Positions 52,176 through 62,100 of a stretch of DNA of 64,000 nucleotides are shown here, in pieces; positions within the stretch are counted from its first letter, which is position 1, and every line of letters starts with the position of its first letter. The DNA is from Azophilus sp965116165 (GTDB lineage Bacteria; Pseudomonadota; Gammaproteobacteria; Pseudomonadales; Azotimanducaceae), in assembly GCA_965116165.1 (NCBI GenBank), contig OZ220484.1, positions 2,542,001 to 2,606,000 of the forward strand. The letters run 5' to 3'. The notes under the pieces were generated by a model. It searched no databases. It was not told the origin of the DNA and saw only the letters and a list, made by a program, of their open reading frames with translations. A program made the translations under genes and the position numbers.

Positions 52176-53357
52176 ATGACCGTTCCCGATCTCACCAGAT
52201 ACGGCTATTCCCAGGAGCACCAGCAGATTTACGACACGGTGTACCGGTACAGCCGTGAGCGGTTGCACCCGCTCTGCGACCGGATGGATCGTGACGACTG
52301 GTTTCCGGAGATGCAATTCCGCTCGCTGCACGAGATCGGGCTGCTCGGCACATCCGTTCCCGAGCAATACGGTGGCCAAGGGCTCGGTTTCATCGAGCAG
52401 TGCCTGATTACCGAGGCCCTGTCCTACTGGAACGCCAGCTTCGGCGCCGCCTGGATGGGCAGCGAGAGCATCTGCCTGCACAACATGGTGCGCAATGCCG
52501 ACGATGCCCTCAAGATGCGCTACCTGCCGGGCTTCTGCGACGGCAGCCTGATCGGCGCGCTGGGCCTGACCGAGCCGGGGGCGGGCTCCGATGCCCTGGG
52601 TTCAATGGTGACGCGGGCCGTGCGGGACGGCGATGAATTCGTCATCAACGGCCGCAAGATGTTCATTTCCCTGGGGCCGGTGGCGGACATCATCCTGCTG
52701 TACGCCAAGACAGCTCCGGAAAGGGGGCCCAAGGGCGTTTCCGCGTTCGCTTTCGAGACCGCAACGCCCGGCTTCCAGGTGGCGCAGCATCTGGACAAGA
52801 TGGGCTGGCGCGGCGTTCCCACCGCAGAATTGGTGTTCGACGACTGCCGCGTCCCGGCCGGCAATGTTATCGGCGGCATCGACGGTGGGGTGGGGGTGGT
52901 GATGAGCGGCCTCAATATGGAGCGGGTGATCCTCTGCTTTCATATGATCGGCGTTGCTCAGCGCGCGCTGGACATCACGCTCGACTACGCCAACGAACGA
53001 AAGCAGTTCGGACAGTTGATCGGCCGCTTCCAGTTGGTGCAGGGACTGCTGGCCGACATGTACACCGACCTGCAGTCGATGCGCGCCTTCGGTTACCAGA
53101 TGGCGAAGGAGGTCGCGGATCTCGAGATCGGTGGCGGCGGCCGCGGCGAGGCGCACATGCGCACCTCCGCGGTCATGCTGCATGCCGGTCGTTCGCTCAT
53201 GCGCATCGTCGACAATGGTGTACAGGTGCACGGCGGTGCCGGTTACATCCGCGATCTGGAAATCAACCGGCTCTACCGGCTGGGCAAGCTGATGGAGATT
53301 GGCGCCGGCACCAACCAGATCCGCCAGGTGATCATCGCCGAGGAACTGCTCGGGTAG
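52176..53357 (+). CDS. Acyl-CoA dehydrogenase (isovaleryl/long-chain-type active site)
   Basis: 393 residues from ATG 52176. FAD-binding GALGLTEPGAGSDALGSM and FVINGRKMFISLG; substrate region ERKQFGQLIGRFQLVQGLLA. The C-terminal motif reads EIGAGTNQIRQVIIAEELL without the Glu used by medium-chain enzymes. Instead Glu in GLNMERVILC probably serves as base, as in isovaleryl-CoA and long-chain acyl-CoA dehydrogenases. This suggests a branched or bulky acyl substrate. A His-rich NGVQVHGGAGYIRD segment is the conserved FAD-adenine site. Intact; same strand as maoC. Confidence 0.9.
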   Translation: MTVPDLTRYGYSQEHQQIYDTVYRYSRERLHPLCDRMDRDDWFPEMQFRSLHEIGLLGTSVPEQYGGQGLGFIEQCLITEALSYWNASFGAAWMGSESICLHNMVRNADDALKMRYLPGFCDGSLIGALGLTEPGAGSDALGSMVTRAVRDGDEFVINGRKMFISLGPVADIILLYAKTAPERGPKGVSAFAFETATPGFQVAQHLDKMGWRGVPTAELVFDDCRVPAGNVIGGIDGGVGVVMSGLNMERVILCFHMIGVAQRALDITLDYANERKQFGQLIGRFQLVQGLLADMYTDLQSMRAFGYQMAKEVADLEIGGGGRGEAHMRTSAVMLHAGRSLMRIVDNGVQVHGGAGYIRDLEINRLYRLGKLMEIGAGTNQIRQVIIAEELLG

Positions 53358-53463
53358 CCGGGACCGACATGGCCACGCCCCAGCAATCATCGCCAGCCTG
53401 CGTTGCCCGATTGTCGAACGTGGCGGAGGCGCATCGCAGACCTTGCCAGGAAACCGGAAGCGG

Positions 53464-55797
53464 ATGCCGTCCGGCAAACTGACGCCAACCAGCACCCACT
53501 GGGGCAACTACCTGCTGGAGAGCCGTAACGGCCGCGTGGTGGCCGTGCGCCATTACGAAGCAGACCGCAATCCGACCCCCATTGGCCAATCCCTACTGGA
53601 TGCCCAGGACGCCGCCTGCCGTGTGCCGGCGCCGATGGTGCGTCGCGGCTGGCTGCGAGCGCGCTGGGAGGGCGGTGGCGCCGGCCGTGGCCGTGAACCC
53701 TTCGTGCCCGTCGACTGGGACACCGCCCTCGATCTGGCCGCCGCCGCGCTCCAACATGCGATCGCCACCGGCGGCAACGAATCGCTCTACGGCGGTTCCT
53801 ACGGCTGGGCCAGCGCCGGACGCTTTCACCACGCCCAGGGGCAGCTCAAGCGTTTTCTGAACCTGATCGGCGGGTTCGTGCATTCCCGCACCTCGTACTC
53901 GGCCGGGGCTGCCGAGGTGATCGTTCCGCATATCCTCGGCACCACCTTCCAGAGTTTGATGGTGCAGGCGCCGACCATTGCCGACATCGCCAGGGAAACG
54001 GCAATGGTGGTGTGTTTCGGCGGCATCGCACTCAAGAATACGCAGGTAACGGATGGTGGCCTCGGCGCTCATTCCGCCACGGATCAACTCAGGGGGCTCA
54101 TCGGGTCGAATACGCACTTCGTGAACATCTCGCCGCTCAGGGAGGACATGGCCGGCTTCGTGGGCGCGGACTGGTGGGCGTGCCGGCCGAACACGGATGT
54201 GGCCATCATGCTCGGCTTGGCGCATACGCTGTACAGCGACGGCCTTCACGATCAGGCATTCCTCGACAGGTATTGCGTCGGCTTTGAGCGGTTCGTTCCC
54301 TACATGACCGGACGGAGTGACGGGCAAGCCAAGGACGCCGACTGGGCGGCGCACATCTCCGGGATTCCGGCCACCGACATCCGCGCCCTTGCCCGCCGCA
54401 TGGCCGGTACCCGCACGCTGCTGGGCATAAGCTGGGCGCTGCAACGGGCCGAGCACGGCGAGCAGGGCTATTGGATGATCACCCTGCTTGCCGCCATGCT
54501 GGGCCAGATCGGCCAGCCCGGCGGCGGTGTGGCCTATGGCTACGGCTCCGTACACAACATCGGTTTCGCGGGCCGCCGGCAGCCGACGTTCCGCATCGCC
54601 GCCCTGGATCAGGGGACTCCACCGTTGAATCGATACATCCCGGTGTCGCGTATTAGCGAAATGTTGGAGAACCCGGGCGGTGTCTTCGACTACAACGGTG
54701 AGCGGCTGATCTATCCGGATATCAAGGTTATCCTGTGGGCGGGCGGCAACCCGTTTCACCACCACCAGGATCTAAACCGCCTGCGGCGCGCCTGGACCCG
54801 CCCGGAGACGGTGATCGTCAGCGATCCGTTCTGGACCGCGACCGCCCGGCATGCCGACATCGTCTTTCCCTGCACCGTCCCGTTGGAGCGCAACGACTTC
54901 GCCGTCGGCAGGGCGGACTGCTTCATTACACCCATGCGCAAGGTGGTCGAGCCGCTGGGGGAATCCCGCAGTGATTTCGAGGTATTCGCCGCGCTCGCGG
55001 AACGCTTCGGCAAGGCGGCGGAGTTTACCGGGGGCAGGGACGAGATGGCTTGGGTCGAGGCTCTCTATGAAAGGACGCGGGAGAATGCGGCCCGGGCGCG
55101 CGTGACACTACCTCCGTTTGATCGGTTCTGGGCCGGTGAGCAGTTTTGCTTCGAGGACCAGGTGGAGGAACGGGAATTCATGCTCGAAGCGTTCCGCCGG
55201 GATCCCGTCGCGCACCCGCTGCGCACCCCCAGCGGCAGGATCGAGCTCTTTTCGGAAACCATCGCATCCTTCGGCTATCCGAATTGCCCCGGTCATCCGT
55301 TGTGGTGCGACAAGCTGGAGTGGCTCGGTGGCGCCCGGGCCGGGGACTATCCCCTGCACCTGATTTCCAACCAGCCGAAGATGCGCCTGCACAGCCAACT
55401 CGATCACGCCGCGGCGAGTCGCGGTGCCAAGCGCAGGGGGCGCGAGGTGATGCGAATCAATCCCGCCGATGCCGCCGCGCGTGGCATAGGGGACGGTGAT
55501 GTCGTGCGTATTTTCAATGACCGCGGTGCCTGTCTTGCCGCCGCGGCCCTGTTCCACGGCATCCGCCCGGGGGTCGTGGAACTGCCCACCGGTGCTTGGT
55601 ACGACCCCCTGGATGCGGCTACGGAGAACTCGCTCGAGGTGCACGGCAACCCCAACGTGCTGACCCGCGATGCCGGCACCTCGAGAATCGCCCAGGGGCC
55701 GACAGCGCATAGTTGCCTGGTGGAAGTGGAGCGGTTTGCCGGGCCGATACCCGAAATCAAGGTATTCCGGCAACCGGAAACGGTGATGGAGCCATGA
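53464..55797 (+). CDS. Molybdopterin oxidoreductase (BisC/TorA/DMSO reductase family)
   Basis: 777 residues from ATG 53464. No N-terminal [4Fe-4S] Cys cluster and no Tat signal, so a cytoplasmic enzyme of the biotin sulfoxide reductase class. LYGGSYGWASAGRFHHAQGQ near residue 110 contains the Ser that ligates molybdenum. Other blocks: STHWGNYLLESRNGRVVAVR at the start, GYGSVHNIGFAGRRQPTFRI, ILWAGGNPFHHHQDLNRLRR, and QLDHAAASRGAKRRGREVMR. The C-terminal beta barrel is complete. It reduces an S- or N-oxide, or works as a hydroxylase; the neighbours suggest a catabolic role, but the substrate is open. Confidence 0.88.
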   Translation: MPSGKLTPTSTHWGNYLLESRNGRVVAVRHYEADRNPTPIGQSLLDAQDAACRVPAPMVRRGWLRARWEGGGAGRGREPFVPVDWDTALDLAAAALQHAIATGGNESLYGGSYGWASAGRFHHAQGQLKRFLNLIGGFVHSRTSYSAGAAEVIVPHILGTTFQSLMVQAPTIADIARETAMVVCFGGIALKNTQVTDGGLGAHSATDQLRGLIGSNTHFVNISPLREDMAGFVGADWWACRPNTDVAIMLGLAHTLYSDGLHDQAFLDRYCVGFERFVPYMTGRSDGQAKDADWAAHISGIPATDIRALARRMAGTRTLLGISWALQRAEHGEQGYWMITLLAAMLGQIGQPGGGVAYGYGSVHNIGFAGRRQPTFRIAALDQGTPPLNRYIPVSRISEMLENPGGVFDYNGERLIYPDIKVILWAGGNPFHHHQDLNRLRRAWTRPETVIVSDPFWTATARHADIVFPCTVPLERNDFAVGRADCFITPMRKVVEPLGESRSDFEVFAALAERFGKAAEFTGGRDEMAWVEALYERTRENAARARVTLPPFDRFWAGEQFCFEDQVEEREFMLEAFRRDPVAHPLRTPSGRIELFSETIASFGYPNCPGHPLWCDKLEWLGGARAGDYPLHLISNQPKMRLHSQLDHAAASRGAKRRGREVMRINPADAAARGIGDGDVVRIFNDRGACLAAAALFHGIRPGVVELPTGAWYDPLDAATENSLEVHGNPNVLTRDAGTSRIAQGPTAHSCLVEVERFAGPIPEIKVFRQPETVMEP

Positions 55798-56139
55798 TGT
55801 CGACGCGGCCGGATCTTGGCGCGGCGGGCATCGCCTCGAAGCCATCACCGGCCTGAACCTAATGATTGGCGGGCATCACATTCGGTGTGGAAGTAGCTCT
55901 ACCACATTCCAGCCAAATTGCGCAGATGCATTGATCTGAGCGAAGGTGACATCATGGAGGCAACCCTTGTCGGCGGCGAGAGCCGTTTTGACAACATTGA
56001 CCGGGCGGAGTCGGATGGGTAGTCTTCGAGCGGGTCCGATGAACGAGTTGTTAATTGTAGTTGGCCGGATCCACTTCAATCCCTTGCCATGCTCTCCTGA
56101 GGAAGGCCAATCCTACAGCGAAGACAACAGCTAATAGAC
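55798..56139. other. Intergenic stretch before the low-GC operon
   Basis: 342 bases where GC content falls from the metabolic genes toward the AT-rich three-gene operon. No gene, RNA or strong dyad was recognised. The promoter of the operon should lie in its right half. Confidence 0.4.
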
Positions 56140-56970
56140 ATGAGCGAATATCTTCCATATGCGGGAACGAATGCGATCCAAGAAGCAGTGATAGGCGTTC
56201 ACTCCCGGCACGACTTCCCTTTGTCAGATGTCAAAAGGGCTCGCAATGTCGCCGAGGCTGACCTGAAGGATGTATTTCCGCGGTCGGAGGACATTCATGA
56301 AACGCAACTAAAGATAGAGAATGCGAGTCGGGACAGTGTACTTTTAGAGGGAGGAGGAACACCCCGCCTTTCGGGATTTCAGCTAATAAAAACTGGCTCG
56401 GATGGAAAGCCATCGCGTATGTTTCGAATGGTGAACAATTTGATCACCGTGCATTTTATGAGGTACGACCACTGGGCCTCAACCCTATCGGGCAGCCTTG
56501 AATATATATCGACTATCCTGTCGCGACTTGACTTGGAGAGTAATGCCCTGCAAGCGTTCAGCTTGAGATACATTGACCGATTTACATTCGATGGATCGCC
56601 CGATGACGCTAAGGCTTCTCTTCTGATAAGGGATGAGAGTTCTTATCTTACAAAGCGCAGCTTTGATGTTGGGCCATTTTGGCACTGTAATTCAGGCTGG
56701 TTTGAGAGGTTTGGAGACAATTTCCGTGTTCTTAATCAGCTAAATATGGGCAGCTCTATGGTTGATAGAGCGCCAACTGTCACTATTGACCACAATATGG
56801 TCTGCCAAATGAAAAGGCTGCACAATACGGTGGAGTCTTTTTTTGGATCGGCTGGAGGGAAAAATATTGGTTTCAAAGCTTCGCTGAATCATTTACACGA
56901 CATGAATCACACAGTTCTCTCCGATATCCTTCTTGCTGATATGTCTCGGAAAATAGGTCTGGTCTCATGA
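56140..56970 (+). CDS. TIGR04255-like family protein
   Basis: 276 residues. The pattern YLPYAGTNAIQEAVIGVHSR, SGFQLIKTGSDGKPSRMFRM, ALQAFSLRYIDRFTF and LNHLHDMNHTVLSDIL fits the sporadically distributed TIGR04255 family: beta strand/helix start, a central strand with F-R, an R-Y-I-D/N block and a C-terminal N-H-xxN-D-like end. The function of that family is unknown; members occur in accessory islands beside other unknown genes. GC is markedly lower than in the flanking metabolic genes. The stop overlaps the next start (ATGA), so translation is coupled. Confidence 0.65.
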   Translation: MSEYLPYAGTNAIQEAVIGVHSRHDFPLSDVKRARNVAEADLKDVFPRSEDIHETQLKIENASRDSVLLEGGGTPRLSGFQLIKTGSDGKPSRMFRMVNNLITVHFMRYDHWASTLSGSLEYISTILSRLDLESNALQAFSLRYIDRFTFDGSPDDAKASLLIRDESSYLTKRSFDVGPFWHCNSGWFERFGDNFRVLNQLNMGSSMVDRAPTVTIDHNMVCQMKRLHNTVESFFGSAGGKNIGFKASLNHLHDMNHTVLSDILLADMSRKIGLVS

Positions 56971-57503
56971 TTAACTGTGATACCACAGTAGGTTCTCCCA
57001 CACGCTCAATCGCCATTCCTGAAGCCATGCGGGACGAATTTCCTCAGTTGTTGGATCAGTTAGAAATGTATAGGACAGAGACAATAGGGGAACTTGCAGT
57101 CGGTGAAACAGCTAAAAGGCCTTCCCAGTGGATGAGAGCTTGTCAATCGCGGATATCACCGACAATACAACTCATTACTCGACTTACAAATCTATTCGAG
57201 ACACCCGAAGCTTCTCGGTGGCCCGGCACGAAGTGGCCTGTTAAGAGAGCGTTTGAAGATGCGCGAGCGTTTATCACCGAGTTACCACTGGCATATATTC
57301 CGGAGCCGGAAATTCGGTTCGCCGATGACGGGGAAATCAATTTCCTGTGGACTAGCAAGAATGTTCATATTGATCTCGGATTTTATGGTACGGGCACGTA
57401 TTCGTATTTCGGTTGTAATGGCGAAGGCCAGGAAATCCAGGATGAGGCTGTCTTGGCTTCTGATGGCTTGGCTCTAGCGATCAAGAATATGCTGATAGCT
57501 TGA
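56967..57503 (+). CDS. Unknown protein, second gene of low-GC operon
   Basis: 178 residues. N-terminal ~95 residues are helical with polar runs (EFPQLLDQLEMYRTETIGEL; ITRLTNLFETPEA). The C-terminal part is beta-rich: YIPEPEIRFADDGEINFLWT, VHIDLGFYGTGTYSYFGCNG, DGLALAIKNML. The strand pattern D-G-E-I-x-F-x-W...I-x-L-x-F-x-G-x-G-x-Y-S-Y-F is distinctive and looks like a sensor or capping domain. No named family is recognised. Overlaps both neighbours by 4 bases, hence one operon. Confidence 0.65.
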   Translation: MINCDTTVGSPTRSIAIPEAMRDEFPQLLDQLEMYRTETIGELAVGETAKRPSQWMRACQSRISPTIQLITRLTNLFETPEASRWPGTKWPVKRAFEDARAFITELPLAYIPEPEIRFADDGEINFLWTSKNVHIDLGFYGTGTYSYFGCNGEGQEIQDEAVLASDGLALAIKNMLIA

Positions 57504-58018
57504 TTGTCACTTGTCATCTACCTCCCGTGCATCTCAATGAGAACGTAAGTGCCTCTCCAGAGCATTCGCCAGGCGTAGTTTTGGATTCCGAGATATTGCT
57601 GCGTGAGATGTTCAATCCGCATCATATAAATGATGGAAAAATAATGGTTACGGCGATATCACTAGACGAATTGCTTTCAACTGGATTTTCTGTGCATCGG
57701 AGAAGTTACGTTCCTTTCGAATTGATTAGGAAATCCATAGAAAAACGCACCTTGAGGCAGAGAAAGGGCGAGCCGTGGAAAGATGAAGGCGTGGCGGAGA
57801 TACTAGCTGGGAATGTCCGTAACCTTAGGAATGCCGGAGCCCCTCTATTTGTGGTTATAGATACGGCCCTTTCCGATAATCGAGGACATGCCAGCATATA
57901 TGCTGCGAATCCGAAACTGGGTAAGGCACATGCGCGAAAGCTTAGATCACTCCTCATTCCTCTACTGCAGAACAGAAGACCACTGGAGCGAGTATACGAA
58001 GATGGCCATTCCCGCTAA
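57500..58018 (+). CDS. Unknown protein, third gene of low-GC operon
   Basis: 172 residues if translation starts at TTG 57500 inside the previous stop; internal starts are possible. Sequence: VVLDSEILLREMFNPHHIND, AISLDELLSTGFSVHRRSYV, a basic segment IEKRTLRQRKGEPWKDEGVA, then APLFVVIDTALSDNRGHASI and HARKLRSLLIPLLQNRRPLE. The VVIDTAL strand followed by a polar loop could be an active or nucleotide-binding site. No family is recognised. It ends 79 bases before the hydroxyacid dehydrogenase. Confidence 0.6.
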   Translation: MIVTCHLPPVHLNENVSASPEHSPGVVLDSEILLREMFNPHHINDGKIMVTAISLDELLSTGFSVHRRSYVPFELIRKSIEKRTLRQRKGEPWKDEGVAEILAGNVRNLRNAGAPLFVVIDTALSDNRGHASIYAANPKLGKAHARKLRSLLIPLLQNRRPLERVYEDGHSR

Positions 58019-58097
58019 GCCGCTTCACAAACACCGCAGGCTGCATGTTCCGCCGACATGTGCATAATTCCGGGTCGGATCGTCTGGAGTCGGCAAG

Positions 58098-59147
58098 ATG
58101 GCGCAAAAGAGGAAAGTCGTCGTTGAAGTTCTGACGCGGGTCGGTGAAGAGGACGTGTGCGATACGTATAGGGAAGCACTGGCGCCCCTGGCGGATTTTG
58201 TCGAGGTCGAAGCGGAAGCGGGCGGCGCCCACTTCGTCGAATTGGCACGGGATGCCGATGCGGTTATTACGTCCCGGGGCATCGAGATAAACCGTGGGGA
58301 CATCGCACAATTGGAGAAGTGCCGGGTCATCGGTGCTTGCAGTGTCGGCACCGATATGATTGATGTGGATGCCGCCACGGAATACGGCATCATCGTCGTC
58401 AATGTTCCCGATACCTTCGTAGAGGAAGTTGCGGACCACGCGATGATGCTGTTGCTCGCCGCCGCCCGCCGCGTGAAACGGATGAACCGCCTTGCCGCGG
58501 AGGGTCGTTGGGGCGAAGGCCGGCCCGAGTTGAACGAGGTGCCGAGGCTGTGGGGCCAGACGCTCGGCCTGGTGTCCTTCGGCAATGTCGCCCGGGCCCT
58601 GGCCCGCCGCGCCGGGGCTTTCGGCTTTCACATCATCGCCCACGATCCCTACGTGAGCGAACTGAAACTCACCGCCGAGGGCGTCGAACCGGTTTCCCTG
58701 CCGGAGCTTCTCGAACGCGCCGACTACCTTTCCCTCCACGTGCCGCTCGGCGAGGAAACCCATCACCTGTTGTCCACGCCCGAATTTCAGGCCATGAAGA
58801 AGAGTGCCGTTCTGATCAATACCGGCCGCGGGCCCAGCATCGACGAGGCGGCCCTCATCAAGGCTCTGAGAACCGGCGAAATTGCCGCGGCCGGCCTCGA
58901 TGTGCTGGAAACGGAGCCGCCGGATATCGACAACCCCTTGCTGACCATGGAAAACGTGGTGGTGACGCCGCATGTGGCCTCGGCGACGACCCGGATGCTG
59001 CCGACCGCCCTGCGACGGGTCGGTCTGGAACTGGCCCAGGTTCTGCAGGGCCGCTGGCCCATGGGCTGCGTCAATCCCCATGTGCTGCCCCGCGTGCCGC
59101 TGAAACGCTGGCAACGTCACTCGATGGAGTATGGCTTCAGCCAGTAG
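58098..59147 (+). CDS. D-2-hydroxyacid dehydrogenase (PGDH/CtBP-like)
   Basis: 349 residues. NAD-binding Rossmann fold with GQTLGLVSFGNVARALARRA (loop GxxSFGxVA, a variant of GxGxxG). Catalytic residues by family: Arg in LINTGRGPSIDE, Glu in LDVLETEPP, His in VVVTPHVASAT. N-terminal substrate domain has AVITSRGIEINRGDIAQLEK and GACSVGTDMIDVDAATEYGI. It reduces 2-oxoacids to D-2-hydroxyacids or the reverse; specific substrate unknown. Its 3' end overlaps the convergent RND gene by 31 bases. Confidence 0.88.
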   Translation: MAQKRKVVVEVLTRVGEEDVCDTYREALAPLADFVEVEAEAGGAHFVELARDADAVITSRGIEINRGDIAQLEKCRVIGACSVGTDMIDVDAATEYGIIVVNVPDTFVEEVADHAMMLLLAAARRVKRMNRLAAEGRWGEGRPELNEVPRLWGQTLGLVSFGNVARALARRAGAFGFHIIAHDPYVSELKLTAEGVEPVSLPELLERADYLSLHVPLGEETHHLLSTPEFQAMKKSAVLINTGRGPSIDEAALIKALRTGEIAAAGLDVLETEPPDIDNPLLTMENVVVTPHVASATTRMLPTALRRVGLELAQVLQGRWPMGCVNPHVLPRVPLKRWQRHSMEYGFSQ

Positions 59148-62100
59148 TGCCGCCAGATCCGGCGGGCGATACGGGCGAGATCGTCACCGATGAGGATGTT
59201 GGCCGGCACCAGGATGAGGGTAATGGCGGTGGCGAACAGGATGCCGAAACCGAGCGAAATCGCCATCGGGATCAGGAACTGGGCCGTGGTGGATTTTTCG
59301 AGCAGGAGCGGCGTCAAACCAAAAAAGGTGGTCAGCGAGGTCAGCAGGATCGGGCGGAAGCGGATGACGCCGGCATTGAGTACCGATTCCCGCAGGCTGT
59401 TGCCCAGTTCGCGCTGCCGATTCACGGCATGCACCAGCACCAGGCTGTCGTTTACCACCACCCCGGTCAACGCCAACAACCCCATGATGCTCACCATGGC
59501 GAGGTTGTAGCCCATGAGCCAGTGTCCGGCCACGGCGCCGATCAGCCCAAATGGAATGACGGACATCACCACCAGCGGCCTGGTGTAGGACTTCAGGGGC
59601 AGCGCGAGCATGCAGTAGATGGCGAACAACACAATCAACACCCCGGTCTGCAGGCTGCCGAACGACTGGCGTTGCTCGCGGGCCTCCCCCTCCATCACAT
59701 AGTCGATGCCCGGAGACTGCGCTGTCAGCTCGTCCAGGTATACACGCAACTGGTTGTTCAGCACCGTCATATTCGTTTCGGACTTCTCAACCTCGGCGGT
59801 GACGTTGACCGTGCGGTAGCCGTCGATCCGCCTGATCTGCAGCGGCGAGCGGCCGGGGATTAGTGAAGCCACATGCGAGAGTGGAACCCGGCGCCCGGCG
59901 GGCGTGGTGATCAGCAGTTCGTCCAGGGTGCCCACATCCGCCCGTTCCGAGGGCGACAGGCGCACGAACACATCGACTTCGTCCCGGCCCCGCTGCACGC
60001 GCTGCACCAGAAAACCCTTGAATGCTTGGCCGACCTGACCCGCCACCTCGTTGCGCGTCAAGCCCAGAACATGCCCCTGGGGTTTCAGTTCGATGCGCAG
60101 TTCCTCCTTGCCGTCGGATAGGGTGTCGGCGATTTCGTAGACGGTGGGGTAGGTCGCCAGGTACGCCTTTACGGCGTCCGCCGCCGCGCCGAGGGTGTCG
60201 AGGGAGCGACCGCTCAACTGGACATTGATCGGATCCCCGGTGCGGAAGATGTCGGTGCGGAAGGTCAACGACTCCGCGCCCGGCACCGACCCGATCCGCC
60301 GCCGCCACTCGGCCGCGATGTCCCCGGTGCGGATGTCGATGGAGCGCTGCTCGGGAGGCATCAGTTCGATCTCCACGCGTCCGTATTGGGAACCCAGGGA
60401 AAAACGTCGGGAGCCGGTGCTTGCCAGTACATGGCGAACGATGCTCTCGCCTGTCTCCTTGTCGGCGTGGTGCGCCCGCACTTCCAGTGCCGCTTCCAAC
60501 ATCCGGGTCACGTAGCGGTCCGTGACCGCGAATTGCGTGCCCGTGGGCATGGTCAGGTTGGCCGAGATTGTCTCGCCCTCGATGCGCGGCATGAACGTGA
60601 ACCGCGTCCAACCACTCATGATGAGCGCGATCATCAGGAAGAGTACGCCGACGAAGGAGGCCAGGGTTGCGTAGCGATGGCGGGTCAGGAAGTCGAGCGC
60701 GGGACGATAGTGGAGCAGTATGCGCCGCTCGAAGCCGTCGGCGAAGCGGCGCTGCCAAGCGGCGAAGCGGTTGTCGCCCGCTTCGTCGTACTTGCCGCCC
60801 ATGCCCTTGAGATGGGCGGGCAGAACCAGCTTGGACTCCACCAGCGAGAACAGGAGAACGCTCATTACCACGGCGGCGATGGGTGCCGCGATATTGCCAA
60901 AGCGACCCTCGATGTAGGCGAGCGGCAAAAACGCAACCATGGTGGTCAGTACGCCGAAGGTGACCGGTACGGCGACATCAAGGGTACCCTTGACGGAGGC
61001 GTCCAAACCGGAATGACCCGCCTGCAACCTTTGATAGACGCTTTCGCCGGTGACGATGGCGTCATCGACCACGATGCCCAGCACCACGATGAAACCGAAC
61101 GCGCTCATCAGATTCAGGCTGATGTCCATCGCCGCCATGGCCGTGAATGCGCCCAGAAAGCTGATTGGAACGCCGATGAACACCCAGAAGGCGATCTTTG
61201 GTCGCAGAAACAGCGTCAGTAGGGCGATCACCAGGATGGCACCCTGCAGGGCGCTCTTACCGAGTACCCCGAGGCGGTTCTTGAGCTGTTGGGCGTTGTC
61301 GTCCCAGAAGGCCAGCCGCATGCCGGAGGGCAGGGATTGCTGCTGTCGCGCAATGTAGTTGTGTACTTTCTCCGATATATCGAGCGCGCTTTCATCGCCC
61401 ACCCTCTGTACGTCGATGAGCGCCGCCGGATGGCCGTCGAACAGCGTTTTCACGGTATCTTCCTGAAAGCCGTCGCGCACCCGCGCAACATCCGCCACGC
61501 GCACGATGGAACCATCGGCATTGGTTTTGACGACGATGGACTCGAAATCGGAACGGCGGTAGGCCTGCCCCTTGGAGCGGACCAGCACATCGCCGCCCTG
61601 GGTACGCACATTGCCGGCGGATAGGTCGATGGAGCTGGCGCCAATGGCTCTCGCGATCTGTGCCAGGGTCAGGTCGAACTGACGCAGCCGGTCCTGGGAT
61701 GCCTCAATGGCGATCTCGTAGCGCCGCACGGCATCAAGGGAGACTTGGGAAATCTCGTCCATGCGCAGTAGGTCGTCGCGCACGCGCTCGGCGTATAGGC
61801 GGATTTCCTCCTCGGAATAGGGACCGGCCACCACCACCGTGATGACGTCGAAGGTGAACTGCGCAAGCCGGATCACGGGCCTGCGCGCGTTCTCCGGGAA
61901 GGTGTCGATGGCGTCGACCCGGGTCTTGACCTCGTCGAGGATCACACGGGGATCATGACCGTCCGCGACCTCGACGGAGACATTGGCGGCGCCCTCCAGC
62001 GAGTTGCTGGTTACCTTGTCGATGCCGTCGAGGCCCTCAAGCGCCTGCTCGATGCGCACCGCCACGCCGAGCTCCGCGTCCTCCGGTGTTGCCCCGCGCA

